From Cladosporium sp. IMV 00045 (Eukaryota; Ascomycota; Dothideomycetes; Cladosporiales; Cladosporiaceae), in NCBI GenBank assembly GCA_001931905.2, contig MSJI02000572.1:1-23689 (forward strand): a stretch of 23,689 nt of DNA. Reading direction: 5' to 3'. Both the position numbers and the translations under genes were made by a program. The notes below the pieces were generated by a model. The model saw only the letters and a program-made list of their open reading frames with translations. It made no database searches and was not told the DNA's origin. Each line of letters starts with the position of its first letter. Position 1 is the first letter of the stretch. Of the stretch, positions 8,697-15,802 are shown one piece after another.

Positions 8697-10238
8697 ATGG
8701 TCAACTACGCTTACACCGTCGCTGCGCTTGCCGCTCTCGCATCCGCCGCTCCCACCTACGAGGCTGCTGGCAGCCCCGCCCTCGAGCGCCGTACCTTTGG
8801 CCTCCTCGGTGGCAAGTTCGGCGGCCACAGCAAACTCGGTGGTGGCCTCGGTGGCAAGGTTGGCGGTCACGGCTCGGGCTCTGCTGGTCTCAGTGGCCAC
8901 CTCGGTGGCAAGGCAGGTGGCAGCGCTAAAGGTGGTGCCTACGGTGGACTTGGAGGTTCTGGATCAGGCTCAGCTGGACTGGGCCTGAAGGGAAGTGCGA
9001 AGGGCGGCGCTCACGGAGGCGCAAAGGCCGGAGCCGCTCTGGGCGGTGTCGCTGGTCTGCTCGGTGGCCTTGGTCTGTCTGGCCACGCTGGCGGATCCGC
9101 TTCCGCTTCTGGCAGTCTCATCGCGGACTTGTTTGGCAAGTTGTCCGCCAAGGGACAGGCTTCTTTGGAGGGCGCGCTGTCTGGCGGTGCCAGCGGCGAC
9201 CTTGGAGCCTCTCTCAAGGGCGGCCATGTGGGCGATTTGATCGCAAGCCTTGGTGGTGAGCTTTCTGGAAAAGACAAGAGCGCCCTGGACGGTGTCGTGG
9301 ACGCCTACGGCGCTGGAAACGGCGAGGTCGATGCCGGTGCCTCCGCAGGTGTCTCTGGTGAGGGCATCGCGTCCAGCCTCTCGGGTGTTGGCCTCAGCGT
9401 TGGTGCAGAGGGCAACGTGGGAGCTGCAGCTGGAATCATCCTGAACTTGTACGGCAAACTGAGCGCAAAGGGCCAAGCTTCGCTTGAGGCGTCTCTCGAT
9501 GGCGCTGCCTCTGGAGGTATCAAGATTGGTGTTCTGCTCGACGATCTCAAGGGTGAGGTGAGCGGCGACGACAAGCAGGCGGTCCAAGGCGCAATTGACG
9601 CTTGCGGCAAGGGCCAAACCGGTGTTGGCCTCGACTTCGAAATTGGAGGTTCCGCATCTGGTTCCGCATCTGGTTCCGCCGGTGGTTCTGCCAGCGGTTC
9701 TGCCTCTGGTTCTGCCGGCGGTTCATCCTCTGGCTCTTCTGCTCCCTCCGATGATGACGACACCGAGAGCTCTCCCTCCTCGGGCTCTTCCTCTCCCTCT
9801 GATGATGACGACACCGAGAGCTCTCCCTCCTCGGGCTCTCCCTCGGGCTCTAAAGGCAGCAGCGGCTCCAGCCCTTCTCCTTACGAGAACGACAACGGCA
9901 GCGACGACAATGACACCGAGAGCTCTCCATCCTCCGGCTCTCCCTCAGGCTCCGGCTCTTCTGAGGGTTCTGCGTCGGGCTCTGCCTCTGGCTCCGCTGA
10001 GGGTTCCGCGTCAGGCTCAGGCTCTTCTGAGGGCTCTTCTGAGGGTTCTTCTGAGGGTTCTTCCTCCGGCTCTAAGGGCAGCAGCGGCTCCAGCCCTGCT
10101 CCTTACGAGGCCCCTGCTCCGTACGAGGGCGGCGACAACGACAACGACAAGGACACTGAGAGCTCGCCTTCTTCCGGCTCCGGCTCCCCCTCCTCTTACA
10201 GCGCGCCGCCCAGCTACGGTCGCCGTTTCCGCGCTTAA
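8697..10238 (+). CDS. Secreted Gly/Ser/Asp-rich modular protein, paralog 1 (513 aa)
   Basis: Function unknown. Start context GACAAAATGG is good, with no intron. Signal peptide 1-19 (cut after ASAAP or nearby), short propeptide, then dibasic LERR at 29-32 followed by TFGLL, a likely Kex2 site. Residues 33-140 are Gly-rich with recurrent LGGK. Two related helical modules follow, 141-204 and 246-305, each with GKLSAKGQASLE and a second half ending GE(L/V)SGxDKxA. A Ser-Gly-Ala run (317-349) leads to an acidic tail with four DTESSPSSG copies and two KGSSGSSPxPYE blocks. The end is SYGRRFRA, matching the paralog. No hydrophobic C-terminus, so no GPI anchor. It may be a wall-associated or secreted structural protein, or a peptide precursor; no family is recognised. 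It faces paralog 2 tail to tail. Confidence 0.9.
   Translation: MVNYAYTVAALAALASAAPTYEAAGSPALERRTFGLLGGKFGGHSKLGGGLGGKVGGHGSGSAGLSGHLGGKAGGSAKGGAYGGLGGSGSGSAGLGLKGSAKGGAHGGAKAGAALGGVAGLLGGLGLSGHAGGSASASGSLIADLFGKLSAKGQASLEGALSGGASGDLGASLKGGHVGDLIASLGGELSGKDKSALDGVVDAYGAGNGEVDAGASAGVSGEGIASSLSGVGLSVGAEGNVGAAAGIILNLYGKLSAKGQASLEASLDGAASGGIKIGVLLDDLKGEVSGDDKQAVQGAIDACGKGQTGVGLDFEIGGSASGSASGSAGGSASGSASGSAGGSSSGSSAPSDDDDTESSPSSGSSSPSDDDDTESSPSSGSPSGSKGSSGSSPSPYENDNGSDDNDTESSPSSGSPSGSGSSEGSASGSASGSAEGSASGSGSSEGSSEGSSEGSSSGSKGSSGSSPAPYEAPAPYEGGDNDNDKDTESSPSSGSGSPSSYSAPPSYGRRFRA
9735..9836 (+). repeat. 51-nt tandem duplication inside paralog 1
   Basis: Two adjacent units (9735-9785 and 9786-9836) encode SSAPSDDDDTESSPSSG and SSSPSDDDDTESSPSSG (residues 347-380). 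They differ at only 3 of 51 bases, all within the first 15, so the duplication is recent. The second paralog has a single related SSAPSDDTESSPS block at the same place. Confidence 0.9.
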
Positions 10239-10352
10239 ACGGCTCGATCTCTTCTCGCCAATAATAATTTGAGACGAGCGGCCTGAGGAAAACAGCGAAT
10301 TAGTCCAACTAATCTGAGGAGCTTTTTGGATTGACGAGGAACATTTGATTAC

Positions 10353-10400
10353 GGCATACTTTCATTTAATTTAGCCACATTGTACACGCCGCAGTAGGCG
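10353..10400 (+). promoter_or_regulatory. Conserved 3'UTR motif and hairpin, paralog 1
   Basis: GGCATACTTTCATTTAATTT at 10353-10372, continuing TAGCC, is followed by a small hairpin CGCC-GCAGTA-GGCG at 10387-10400. Both recur in the same order downstream of paralog 2. Position 115-160 nt after the stop suggests an mRNA 3'-end, stability or localisation element. Downstream identity continues weakly (GTAGTATCAG against GAAGTACCAG). Confidence 0.65.
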
Positions 10401-11045
10401 CAGTAGTATCAGCACGGGGACAAATGGGTGGAAAACACATACTAAAAATTTCGTAAATCTGGATCATACAAAACTGCTTTTGCATACTTCATTCACCCTC
10501 CAAATTTTCAATTTGATCTGAACATTAATTCGATCCAGGGACTGAGTCCAATTCTCCAAACACTTTCATAATCATTTCAGCATGCATTGAGCGCCGAGTG
10601 AGGATAGCTGTACATATCGATAAGTTCGATCGAGAGTAAGCGCCACTGTGTAGCTTTCTCCGATATCGATAGTAAGCACCTAAAAAGTAAGTGAGATATT
10701 CCATTAGTGAGCATAGGTCTTTTGGCCGATGACTCCATTTCTCGTAGCTAGGTAAACTCGCCGTGTATGTACAATGGATCGATACTGTTACCTGATCGGA
10801 TTTCATTAACGATGGTTCTTGCTCTCTACAATCCCGGAGAGTTTCCTTCTTTCTGACATTGTGATAGCAGCGTAAAAGTCACGAAGACATTCGGATCATG
10901 GTTAAAGACGATTCTTTCCATTCTCATAAAAAAGGATGAAGCAAATATTAAGCATAGAGCTAACGATACTAGCACTGCCTCGTCGTTTAGATATCGAGAA
11001 TTACTATGCTGGATGATAGTTGTATCTGAAGTGCGTAAGTTGTAC
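10401..11045. other. AT-leaning spacer between the paralogs
   Basis: About 650 bp with no convincing gene. It contains a local echo, ATCGAT...AGTAAGCGCC near 10616-10643 and ATCGATAGTAAGCACC near 10665-10680. A 93-codon minus-strand ORF (10525-10806) has no recognisable features. No transposase-like frame is seen. Confidence 0.5.
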
Positions 11046-11500
11046 ACGAAGGATGTTGATTGATCTTAGTTATGCAATTGGCGATATTCAGGTATGATTT
11101 GCGTCTCCCTCGAACCGTTTCGCTGCGTTCGTTGAGAGCTGAGGATGTTAGCACTGAATCACATGTATCAATTTATCTTGAGCAAACATCTGGATTGGAC
11201 GTAAAGCTTTCTCTTCTAAGCTTTATCTCATGGTTTGATTAGAAGCGATTGTAGTAGCATAATCACAGCATTGCTGATTGCAGGTGGTGTTGGTCAGATG
11301 TGGCAGTTCCGTTTCATAAATACGCCTATATTATACAAGTATCGTCGCCTTTGTGAATAGTATTCTCCAGTACATGAATTGGTATGATCTCGCAAGTATG
11401 CCCTAATTATGCGAGGTCAAGGTTCACAGCAACTGCACAAGATGCTTGAATCGACAAACTCCAAGAAGACAGAAAAAGAACGTGCCAGCTCTTTAGTCCC
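11046..11500 (+). repeat. Degenerate direct repeat, copy A
   Basis: About 450 bp that aligns in the same orientation with 14074-14545. Best blocks: GAAGCGATTGTAGTAGC, GATTGCAGGT(G/A)GTGTT, TATGATCTC(G/A)CAAG(T/C)ATGCC with CTAA following, and GATGCTTGAAT. A hairpin with 9-bp arms at 11386-11394 and 11410-11418 (15-nt loop) is shared with copy B. No conserved long ORF spans it. The outer ends are approximate because identity fades. It could be a decayed transposable-element fragment or part of an old segmental duplication. Confidence 0.75.
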
Positions 11501-11692
11501 AGAACAGTAATGCAATGTACATAACCAAGACCTACAATCTCAGAGCAACGACATGTGGCATTCTGCTATGGCGGAGGAGTCCGGAGGTTACACTGAGCTT
11601 CATGCCTTGCACGATACCGGCGCAAGGCATCAGCACAACATAACGAGGAAAGAGAAGAAATTGGTGCGATCTCGGTGTCAACTGGTACTTCT

Positions 11693-11765
11693 ACGCCCAC
11701 TGGGCGTATGCTATTTGACTCGGTAGTATGAACAACGTTCGGCTAAAACTAAAAGAAAGTATGCC
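11693..11765 (-). promoter_or_regulatory. Conserved 3'UTR motif and hairpin, paralog 2
   Basis: Read on the minus strand: GGCATACTTTCTTTTAGTTT with TTAGCC following (11765-11741), then a perfect hairpin ACGCCC-AGT-GGGCGT (11707-11693). The order matches paralog 1. The stem differs in sequence and length from paralog 1 but the pairing and flanking GTAG..GTA(C/T)CAG are kept, which argues for selection on RNA structure. Confidence 0.65.
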
Positions 11766-11838
11766 TTGACCCAACTTATATCGACATCACTCTCCCCTCT
11801 CTCAATACACCCAATACACCGAAAGGCGTCAGAGACAA

Positions 11839-13173
11839 CTAGGCGCGGAAGCGACGGGAGTAAGACGCCGGCGCCTCGGCGTCGCTCTCAGTGGTGGCCG
11901 GTGGGTTGCTGGTCTCATCCTCGCAGTCGTCACCGGCGGGTGTTGAAGAAGCGGGAGAAGCAGTTGAGGCAGTATCATACGAGAATGGCGAGTTTGAGCC
12001 GCTGGATTGGCCAGAAGAAGATCCCTCGGGCGATCCTGTCGCTGGAGAGCTCTCAGTGTCCTTATCACTGTCGGCATTGTCGCCGTTGTCTCCATCGTTG
12101 TCGTACGGGGCAGGGCTCGAGTCACCGCTGTCCTGGGAGCCTGAAGATCCCTTAGACGGGCTTTCTGGCGAACTCTCAATGCTTGAAGAGCCATTTCCGC
12201 TGACACTCCCATCCGCAGATGCTCCTCCCTCGACACCGCCCTGTGAATCCGAAGTGGTCGATCCAGATCCGCTCGCCTGCGAGCCATCTTTCTCGATCGA
12301 GTCATCGTCGTCGTTATCGTCACTGTTGCCCTTAGAAGATGTGGGCGTGTCGTCTCCATTCTCGTACGGGGACGAGCTCTCTCCAGAAGACGGAGATGAC
12401 GGCGTTGACGGAGATGACTCAGTATCATCGGAAGGCGCGCTGGAGTTATCATCCGATGAGTCTCCAGAGCTGCTCGAGCTGGAACCACTCGAGGTAGAGT
12501 CAGTCGAGCCAGTCGAGCTAGAAGAGCCCGACGAGCCTGACGAACCCTCGGCGCTGCCTCCAAGACCAAATCCAAGGTCAGCAGAGCCGTTGGCGTCGCT
12601 CTCAAGGAAGCCTTTTAGGGCCTTCTTGTCGGATCCAGACAGCTTGCCCTCGAGACCCGCGAAAAGATCGCCAGATCCTGAGATTGAAATTGAGCCCTCA
12701 GCGACACCCTGTAGAAAAGCGCCGAGCGAAACCTTTCCTTCAGCGCTTAACTTGCCAGCAAGTTTGCTGATCAGGCTAACGACGCCCTTCGCATGGCCCT
12801 GGACGTCCAGGTCCACGTCTCCGCCCGCCTGCAGCTGGGCACCAATCTTGCCACAGATGCTGGCAAGGCCTTCGACGTCCGCACCACCACTGATTGACCC
12901 AGCGAGGCCACCGATGATCTTGCCGAATCCGCCTGCGGATGCCGAAAGACCGGCAGACCCCTTGCCACCGGCATCACCAGACAAACCCCCGAGCAGACCA
13001 CCTTTTGCTCCAGCTGATCCATGTAAACCGCCGCTCAGACCACCCGAGCCATGGCCGCTAAGGAGGCCAAAAGTACGGCGTTCGAGGGATGAGCTGCCAG
13101 CAGCTGCTTCATAGACCGGGGCGGCGGACGCGAGAGCGAGGAGGGCCGTAATAGCGTAGGCGTACTTGACCAT
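11839..13173 (-). CDS. Secreted Gly/Ser/Asp-rich modular protein, paralog 2 (444 aa)
   Basis: Function unknown. One exon, ATG at 13173. Signal peptide (1-19), LERR at 30-33 followed by TFGLL as in paralog 1, Gly-rich segment (34-100), an inserted stretch with a single Cys (about 101-130), one copy of the helical module (131-192; GKLSAEGKVSL and GKLSGSDKKAL), then a 250-residue acidic Ser-rich tail. The tail keeps DTESSP (twice), KGSSGS, SSPAPYDND and the end SYSRRFRA. The conserved ends against a strongly diverged middle suggest that the N-terminal cleavage region and the C-terminal RRFRA are functional. Near the C-terminus it has one Cys in GDDCEDE that paralog 1 lacks. Likely secreted or cell-wall associated. 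A long antisense frame (11891-13114) is an artefact of its codon bias. Confidence 0.9.
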   Translation of the reverse strand: MVKYAYAITALLALASAAPVYEAAAGSSSLERRTFGLLSGHGSGGLSGGLHGSAGAKGGLLGGLSGDAGGKGSAGLSASAGGFGKIIGGLAGSISGGADVEGLASICGKIGAQLQAGGDVDLDVQGHAKGVVSLISKLAGKLSAEGKVSLGAFLQGVAEGSISISGSGDLFAGLEGKLSGSDKKALKGFLESDANGSADLGFGLGGSAEGSSGSSGSSSSTGSTDSTSSGSSSSSSGDSSDDNSSAPSDDTESSPSTPSSPSSGESSSPYENGDDTPTSSKGNSDDNDDDDSIEKDGSQASGSGSTTSDSQGGVEGGASADGSVSGNGSSSIESSPESPSKGSSGSQDSGDSSPAPYDNDGDNGDNADSDKDTESSPATGSPEGSSSGQSSGSNSPFSYDTASTASPASSTPAGDDCEDETSNPPATTESDAEAPASYSRRFRA

Positions 13174-13296
13174 GTTGGAGGCTGAAGATGCTTATTGATT
13201 GGGTTGGTTAAGTGATCGATTGGTAGGAAGGGTTAGAGAAAACGAAAGACGCAATGAGAGAAGCGAGAAAAGACAGTTTGGCGGAAAAGAAGAAGA

Positions 13297-13395
13297 TGAT
13301 GCTGGATGGAGAAAGAAAAGGACATGGCTTGTGGAAAATCCTCCATCTTATATACCCATCTGTCGACACTGTCTAGCAGGTCTGCAACACTGGCT
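13297..13395 (-). promoter_or_regulatory. Core promoter of secreted paralog 2
   Basis: On the minus strand: block AGCCAGTGTTGCAG (13395-13382), TATA box TATATAA (13354-13348) and start region TCTCCATCCAGCATCA (13312-13297), in the same order and nearly the same spacing as in paralog 1. The mRNA should begin near 13310, giving a 5'UTR of about 130 nt. Confidence 0.75.
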
Positions 13396-13489
13396 CGTTT
13401 GACAGCTGACAAGCACAGCCATGCTTGGAGAAGTCCAGGTGGTGCTGACGTGCTTGCGAGCAGAAGACGGTAGAACATGAGACGATAGT

Positions 13490-13750
13490 TGTTGGGGATG
13501 ACCTCGCCCTCATGAATCGTGACCTCCTCAATGCCATTTTGGTACAACATTTGACTCTTTTTGTCGGTCGGCACAGTCAGGGGCGCCGTGGCCTTCAAAC
13601 AATAGTATGTGGATTCGTCAAGCGTCCTGGGAGCGAGCATGCCGTATTCAACAGCACAGAGATATACTTACTGTGTGTTCGTGAAGTCGCTCATGATCAG
13701 CCGGTTCTGCAGATCTTGCTCCTTGCGCGGATCCTCTGCACCATCGATGT
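13490..13750 (-). pseudogene. Coding-like relic with intron upstream of paralog 2
   Basis: Minus-strand exon-like segment 13750-13672 (reads ...DGAEDPRKEQDLQNRL...) is followed by a 45-nt intron (13671-13627, donor GTAAGT, acceptor CCCAG). The next segment, from 13626, reads TLDESTYYCLKATAPLTV... and GIEEVTIHEGEVIPNNYR. The phases match exactly across the splice, joining to ...FTNTQTLDE. The frame stays open through the TATA box to 13233, so its 3' part overlaps the promoter of paralog 2. The homologous copy sits at 8037-8340. No family is recognised. A possible acceptor (CCCCAG at 13751) suggests further exons upstream, but none is convincing. It is either a truncated gene or a short unknown gene whose end overlaps the promoter. 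Confidence 0.5.
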
Positions 13751-13930
13751 CTGGGGACCAATTTGGCAATTGGGGCTAGTGGTAGTATGTTTCAGCAGGA
13801 TGCTGCTTTGACTCAAATGGGGGGAATAACTGTCATTGGTCAGGTCACCACAGTATCGCTTGCCAAAGAGTCATGCCGATTTCCATGGAAGGTATCGCAT
13901 AGGAATATGTTGCGTGGTAGATTGATTGCA

Positions 13931-13943
13931 GAAAACGGAAAAC

Positions 13944-13979
<36 letters not shown>

Positions 13980-13988
13980 AGAAATGAG
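13931..13988 (+). repeat. (GGAAAAY)n heptanucleotide minisatellite
   Basis: About seven tandem units of GGAAAAC/GGAAAAT, degrading into GAGAAAT at the right end. A run of 12 adenines follows at 14013-14024. It is purine-only on the plus strand apart from one C/T per unit. It lies in non-coding DNA between the relic and repeat copy B. Confidence 0.85.
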
Positions 13989-14073
13989 AGATGGGAGAAT
14001 ATGGGATTTTACAAAAAAAAAAAGTGGCAGAGCGGCGTCCGTCGTTGGCTAAAAATGTTCTGATTTGACTCTG

Positions 14074-14545
14074 GACGAGTGGTACTGATTGACCTTCACC
14101 ATGGAATTACATTGTACTTAAAACGAGAACATGATTCGTGTTTCGCTCGACCTACGTCGCCGCGTTAGTTGGGAGCAGAAGATATTAGCAGATGATCAAT
14201 TTAGCTTTACGAAACATCTGAATGGGACGCAAGCTTCTCTTCTATGATGCATCTCATGGTTCAGTTCGAAGCGATTGTAGTAGCGTAGCCGAAATATTAT
14301 GATTGCAGGTAGTGTTCGTCAAGAAAATCGACTTGGAAGTCCCGTTCCAAAACTTCGTGAATCTTGTACAATCATCATCACCTCTGTAACAAAGAATACT
14401 GCGAGGATCGAGAGCCGTCCTTACATTACGTCCTAGTATGATCTCACAAGCATGCCCTAAGTATATGAGATCAAGGTTCAACGTAACTGCACGAGATGCT
14501 TGAATTGATTCGATGAGAACCGCTTGAGCTTTAGTTCTTCAGTGG
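14074..14545 (+). repeat. Degenerate direct repeat, copy B
   Basis: Partner of 11046-11500 in the same orientation, about 3 kb away; together they bracket paralog 2. The hairpin arms are GATCTCACA (14440-14448) and TATGAGATC (14464-14472) with the same 15-nt loop length as in copy A. One base pair has changed from G:C to A:T while staying paired, but another is lost. On the minus strand copy B keeps an open frame of 75 codons, whereas copy A has stops in the equivalent frame (both begin NLDL and share LGHxCEII), so an ancient coding origin is possible. Confidence 0.75.
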
Positions 14546-14705
14546 GTAGCACGTTTCCCGCCTCGTTAATGGTGATAATTTGAGCACTGTACGACCTGAA
14601 GGTTTCCTTGCAAACAATCGCGAGATCATTAGAGCATTATGATGTTGTCTAATAAGAGTGATCCCAAGGTGGAGGGGCAGAGTTGTCTACGAAAGCCAAG
14701 TTCTT

Positions 14706-14720
14706 CCCCGCGGTGCGGGG
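14706..14720 (+). promoter_or_regulatory. Paired inverted CreA-type site
   Basis: CCCCGC-GGT-GCGGGG is a perfect 6-bp palindrome around GGT. Both halves match the SYGGRG consensus for the carbon catabolite repressor CreA/Cre1 on opposite strands. A further match GTGGAG overlapping a stress-type AGGGG lies at 14669-14677. They sit about 140-190 bp upstream of the ATG of the SRPBCC gene. Whether they are bound is not shown by sequence. Confidence 0.45.
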
Positions 14721-14855
14721 TGCAAGATCATTGCAGATCCAGCGACAAATGGAGCCCACAAAAACACCAGAGCTATACCCTTCTCTTTTCTATACCACTT
14801 ACCGACACTTGCACCCAAATACAACAACTCCAACATCACACCAATACCAACCAAA

Positions 14856-15440
14856 ATGTCTGCCATCCCTACCTCCACCTCCGTCAGCGAGTCGGCCGTC
14901 ATTCGTGCCCCTCTCTCCCACGTCTGGCACCTCATCAAGATCCAGGACTTCAGCAAGTTCTGGTCCGCCCTCAGCTCTTCCGAGTTCGTCAAGGGCGCTA
15001 GCGAGGAGACCGACATCGTCAGGTGGACCTTCAAGGACGGCACCGTCCTCGAGGTCAAGCAGGAGGAGCACTCCGTATGTCCTCACCAGCTTCAAATTGT
15101 TCAAAATCTCAATGCTAACCGCATTTTTGCAACAGACCATCAACCACTACATCACCTACTCCGTCATCACCTCCCAGCCCGCCCTGACCTACACCTCCGT
15201 CGTCAGCACCATCCGCGCCTACGCCGTCACCAGCGGTGACCTCGAGGGCTCTACCTTCGTTGAGTACACCGGCAACTTCTCCAGCGACGCCGACGCCGGT
15301 AAGTCATGAAACTTTTCAAAAACTACAAACGATTGGCATGATATACTGACCCCATGTGTTCTCCAGGTGTCATCCAGGACGCCAAGTTCAAGCGCCGTGA
15401 GGCCCTCGCCGACCTCGCCAAGGCCGCCTCCAAGCAGTAG
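14856..15440 (+). CDS. Bet v1/START-like SRPBCC protein (151 aa)
   Basis: Small soluble protein with a predicted helix-grip fold that binds a hydrophobic ligand; the ligand is unknown. Exons 14856-15074, 15136-15298 and 15367-15440. Introns of 61 and 68 nt have GTATGT...CAACAG and GTAAGT...CTCCAG borders, phases 0 and 1. Start context ACCAAAATGTC is good. The N-terminal pattern VIRAPLSHVWHLIKIQDFSKF is the typical SRPBCC opening (beta strand, aP..vW helix), followed by strands and a C-terminal amphipathic helix (DAKFKRREALADLAKAASK). No signal peptide. High use of C-ending codons suggests strong expression. Possible carbon control through the upstream CreA-like pair is an inference. Could equally be annotated as polyketide cyclase/dehydrase-like. 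Confidence 0.85.
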
Positions 15441-15802
15441 ATTCCTCGCCGAATCATTTGGTGAACGCTTGTGTCTCTCAAGACTGTCCACGATTATATT
15501 GAAACGAAACGCACAATTTGTGGGTAGAGAGCAGGAGCAGCAATAAAAATTGAAAAGATCAAAAACACAAGAGCACACATTCAGGATACCCAAAGGCTTT
15601 TGTGTCCCGATATCCAGCAATGGAACTTCTCACATTCATATTCAAGAATCCATTTGTGATTGCCCACTGGACATTGTGGGATTTGGATAACGTTGAGCTA
15701 TGCGTGAGGTCTGACAAATTGATAAGTAAGGTCGATGTTCATATTACAGTTAGGCAGGCAATGCTCAGTAAGCCAGAGCACAGGATTTCTCACAAAGCTG
15801 CA
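15441..15802. other. Convergent 3' region
   Basis: 362 bp between the stop codons of the SRPBCC gene (+) and the membrane protein gene (-). Contains AATAAA at 15542-15547, a possible poly(A) signal for the SRPBCC mRNA. Nothing else is seen. Confidence 0.5.

Noticed and set aside
9305..9814. 169-codon minus-strand ORF in paralog 1
   Set aside because: Low-complexity Glu/Pro/Ala shadow of the repeated Ser-Gly-Ala codons.
8697..10238. Classical Kex2-processed repeat peptide precursor (KEP) or GPI-anchored wall protein
   Set aside because: The internal repeats are not separated by KR/RR sites; only the two terminal dibasic sites exist. The C-terminus is polar, so no GPI signal is present.
10525..10806. 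93-codon minus-strand ORF in the spacer
   Set aside because: It has an ATG, but no domain, signal peptide, conserved partner or splice context; kept only as unexplained.
11891..13114. 407-codon plus-strand ORF
   Set aside because: It is exactly antisense to paralog 2, rich in Ser/Pro/Leu/Glu from reversed Ser/Gly/Asp codons, and has no signal peptide, domain or promoter of its own.
14440..14500. tRNA-like GGTTCAA box in repeat copy B
   Set aside because: The bases around it do not form acceptor, anticodon or T stems, and no A box precedes it at the proper distance.
11046..14545. Intact LTR retrotransposon
   Set aside because: No reverse transcriptase, integrase or gag-like frame lies between the repeats, and the repeat ends lack clear TG...CA borders.
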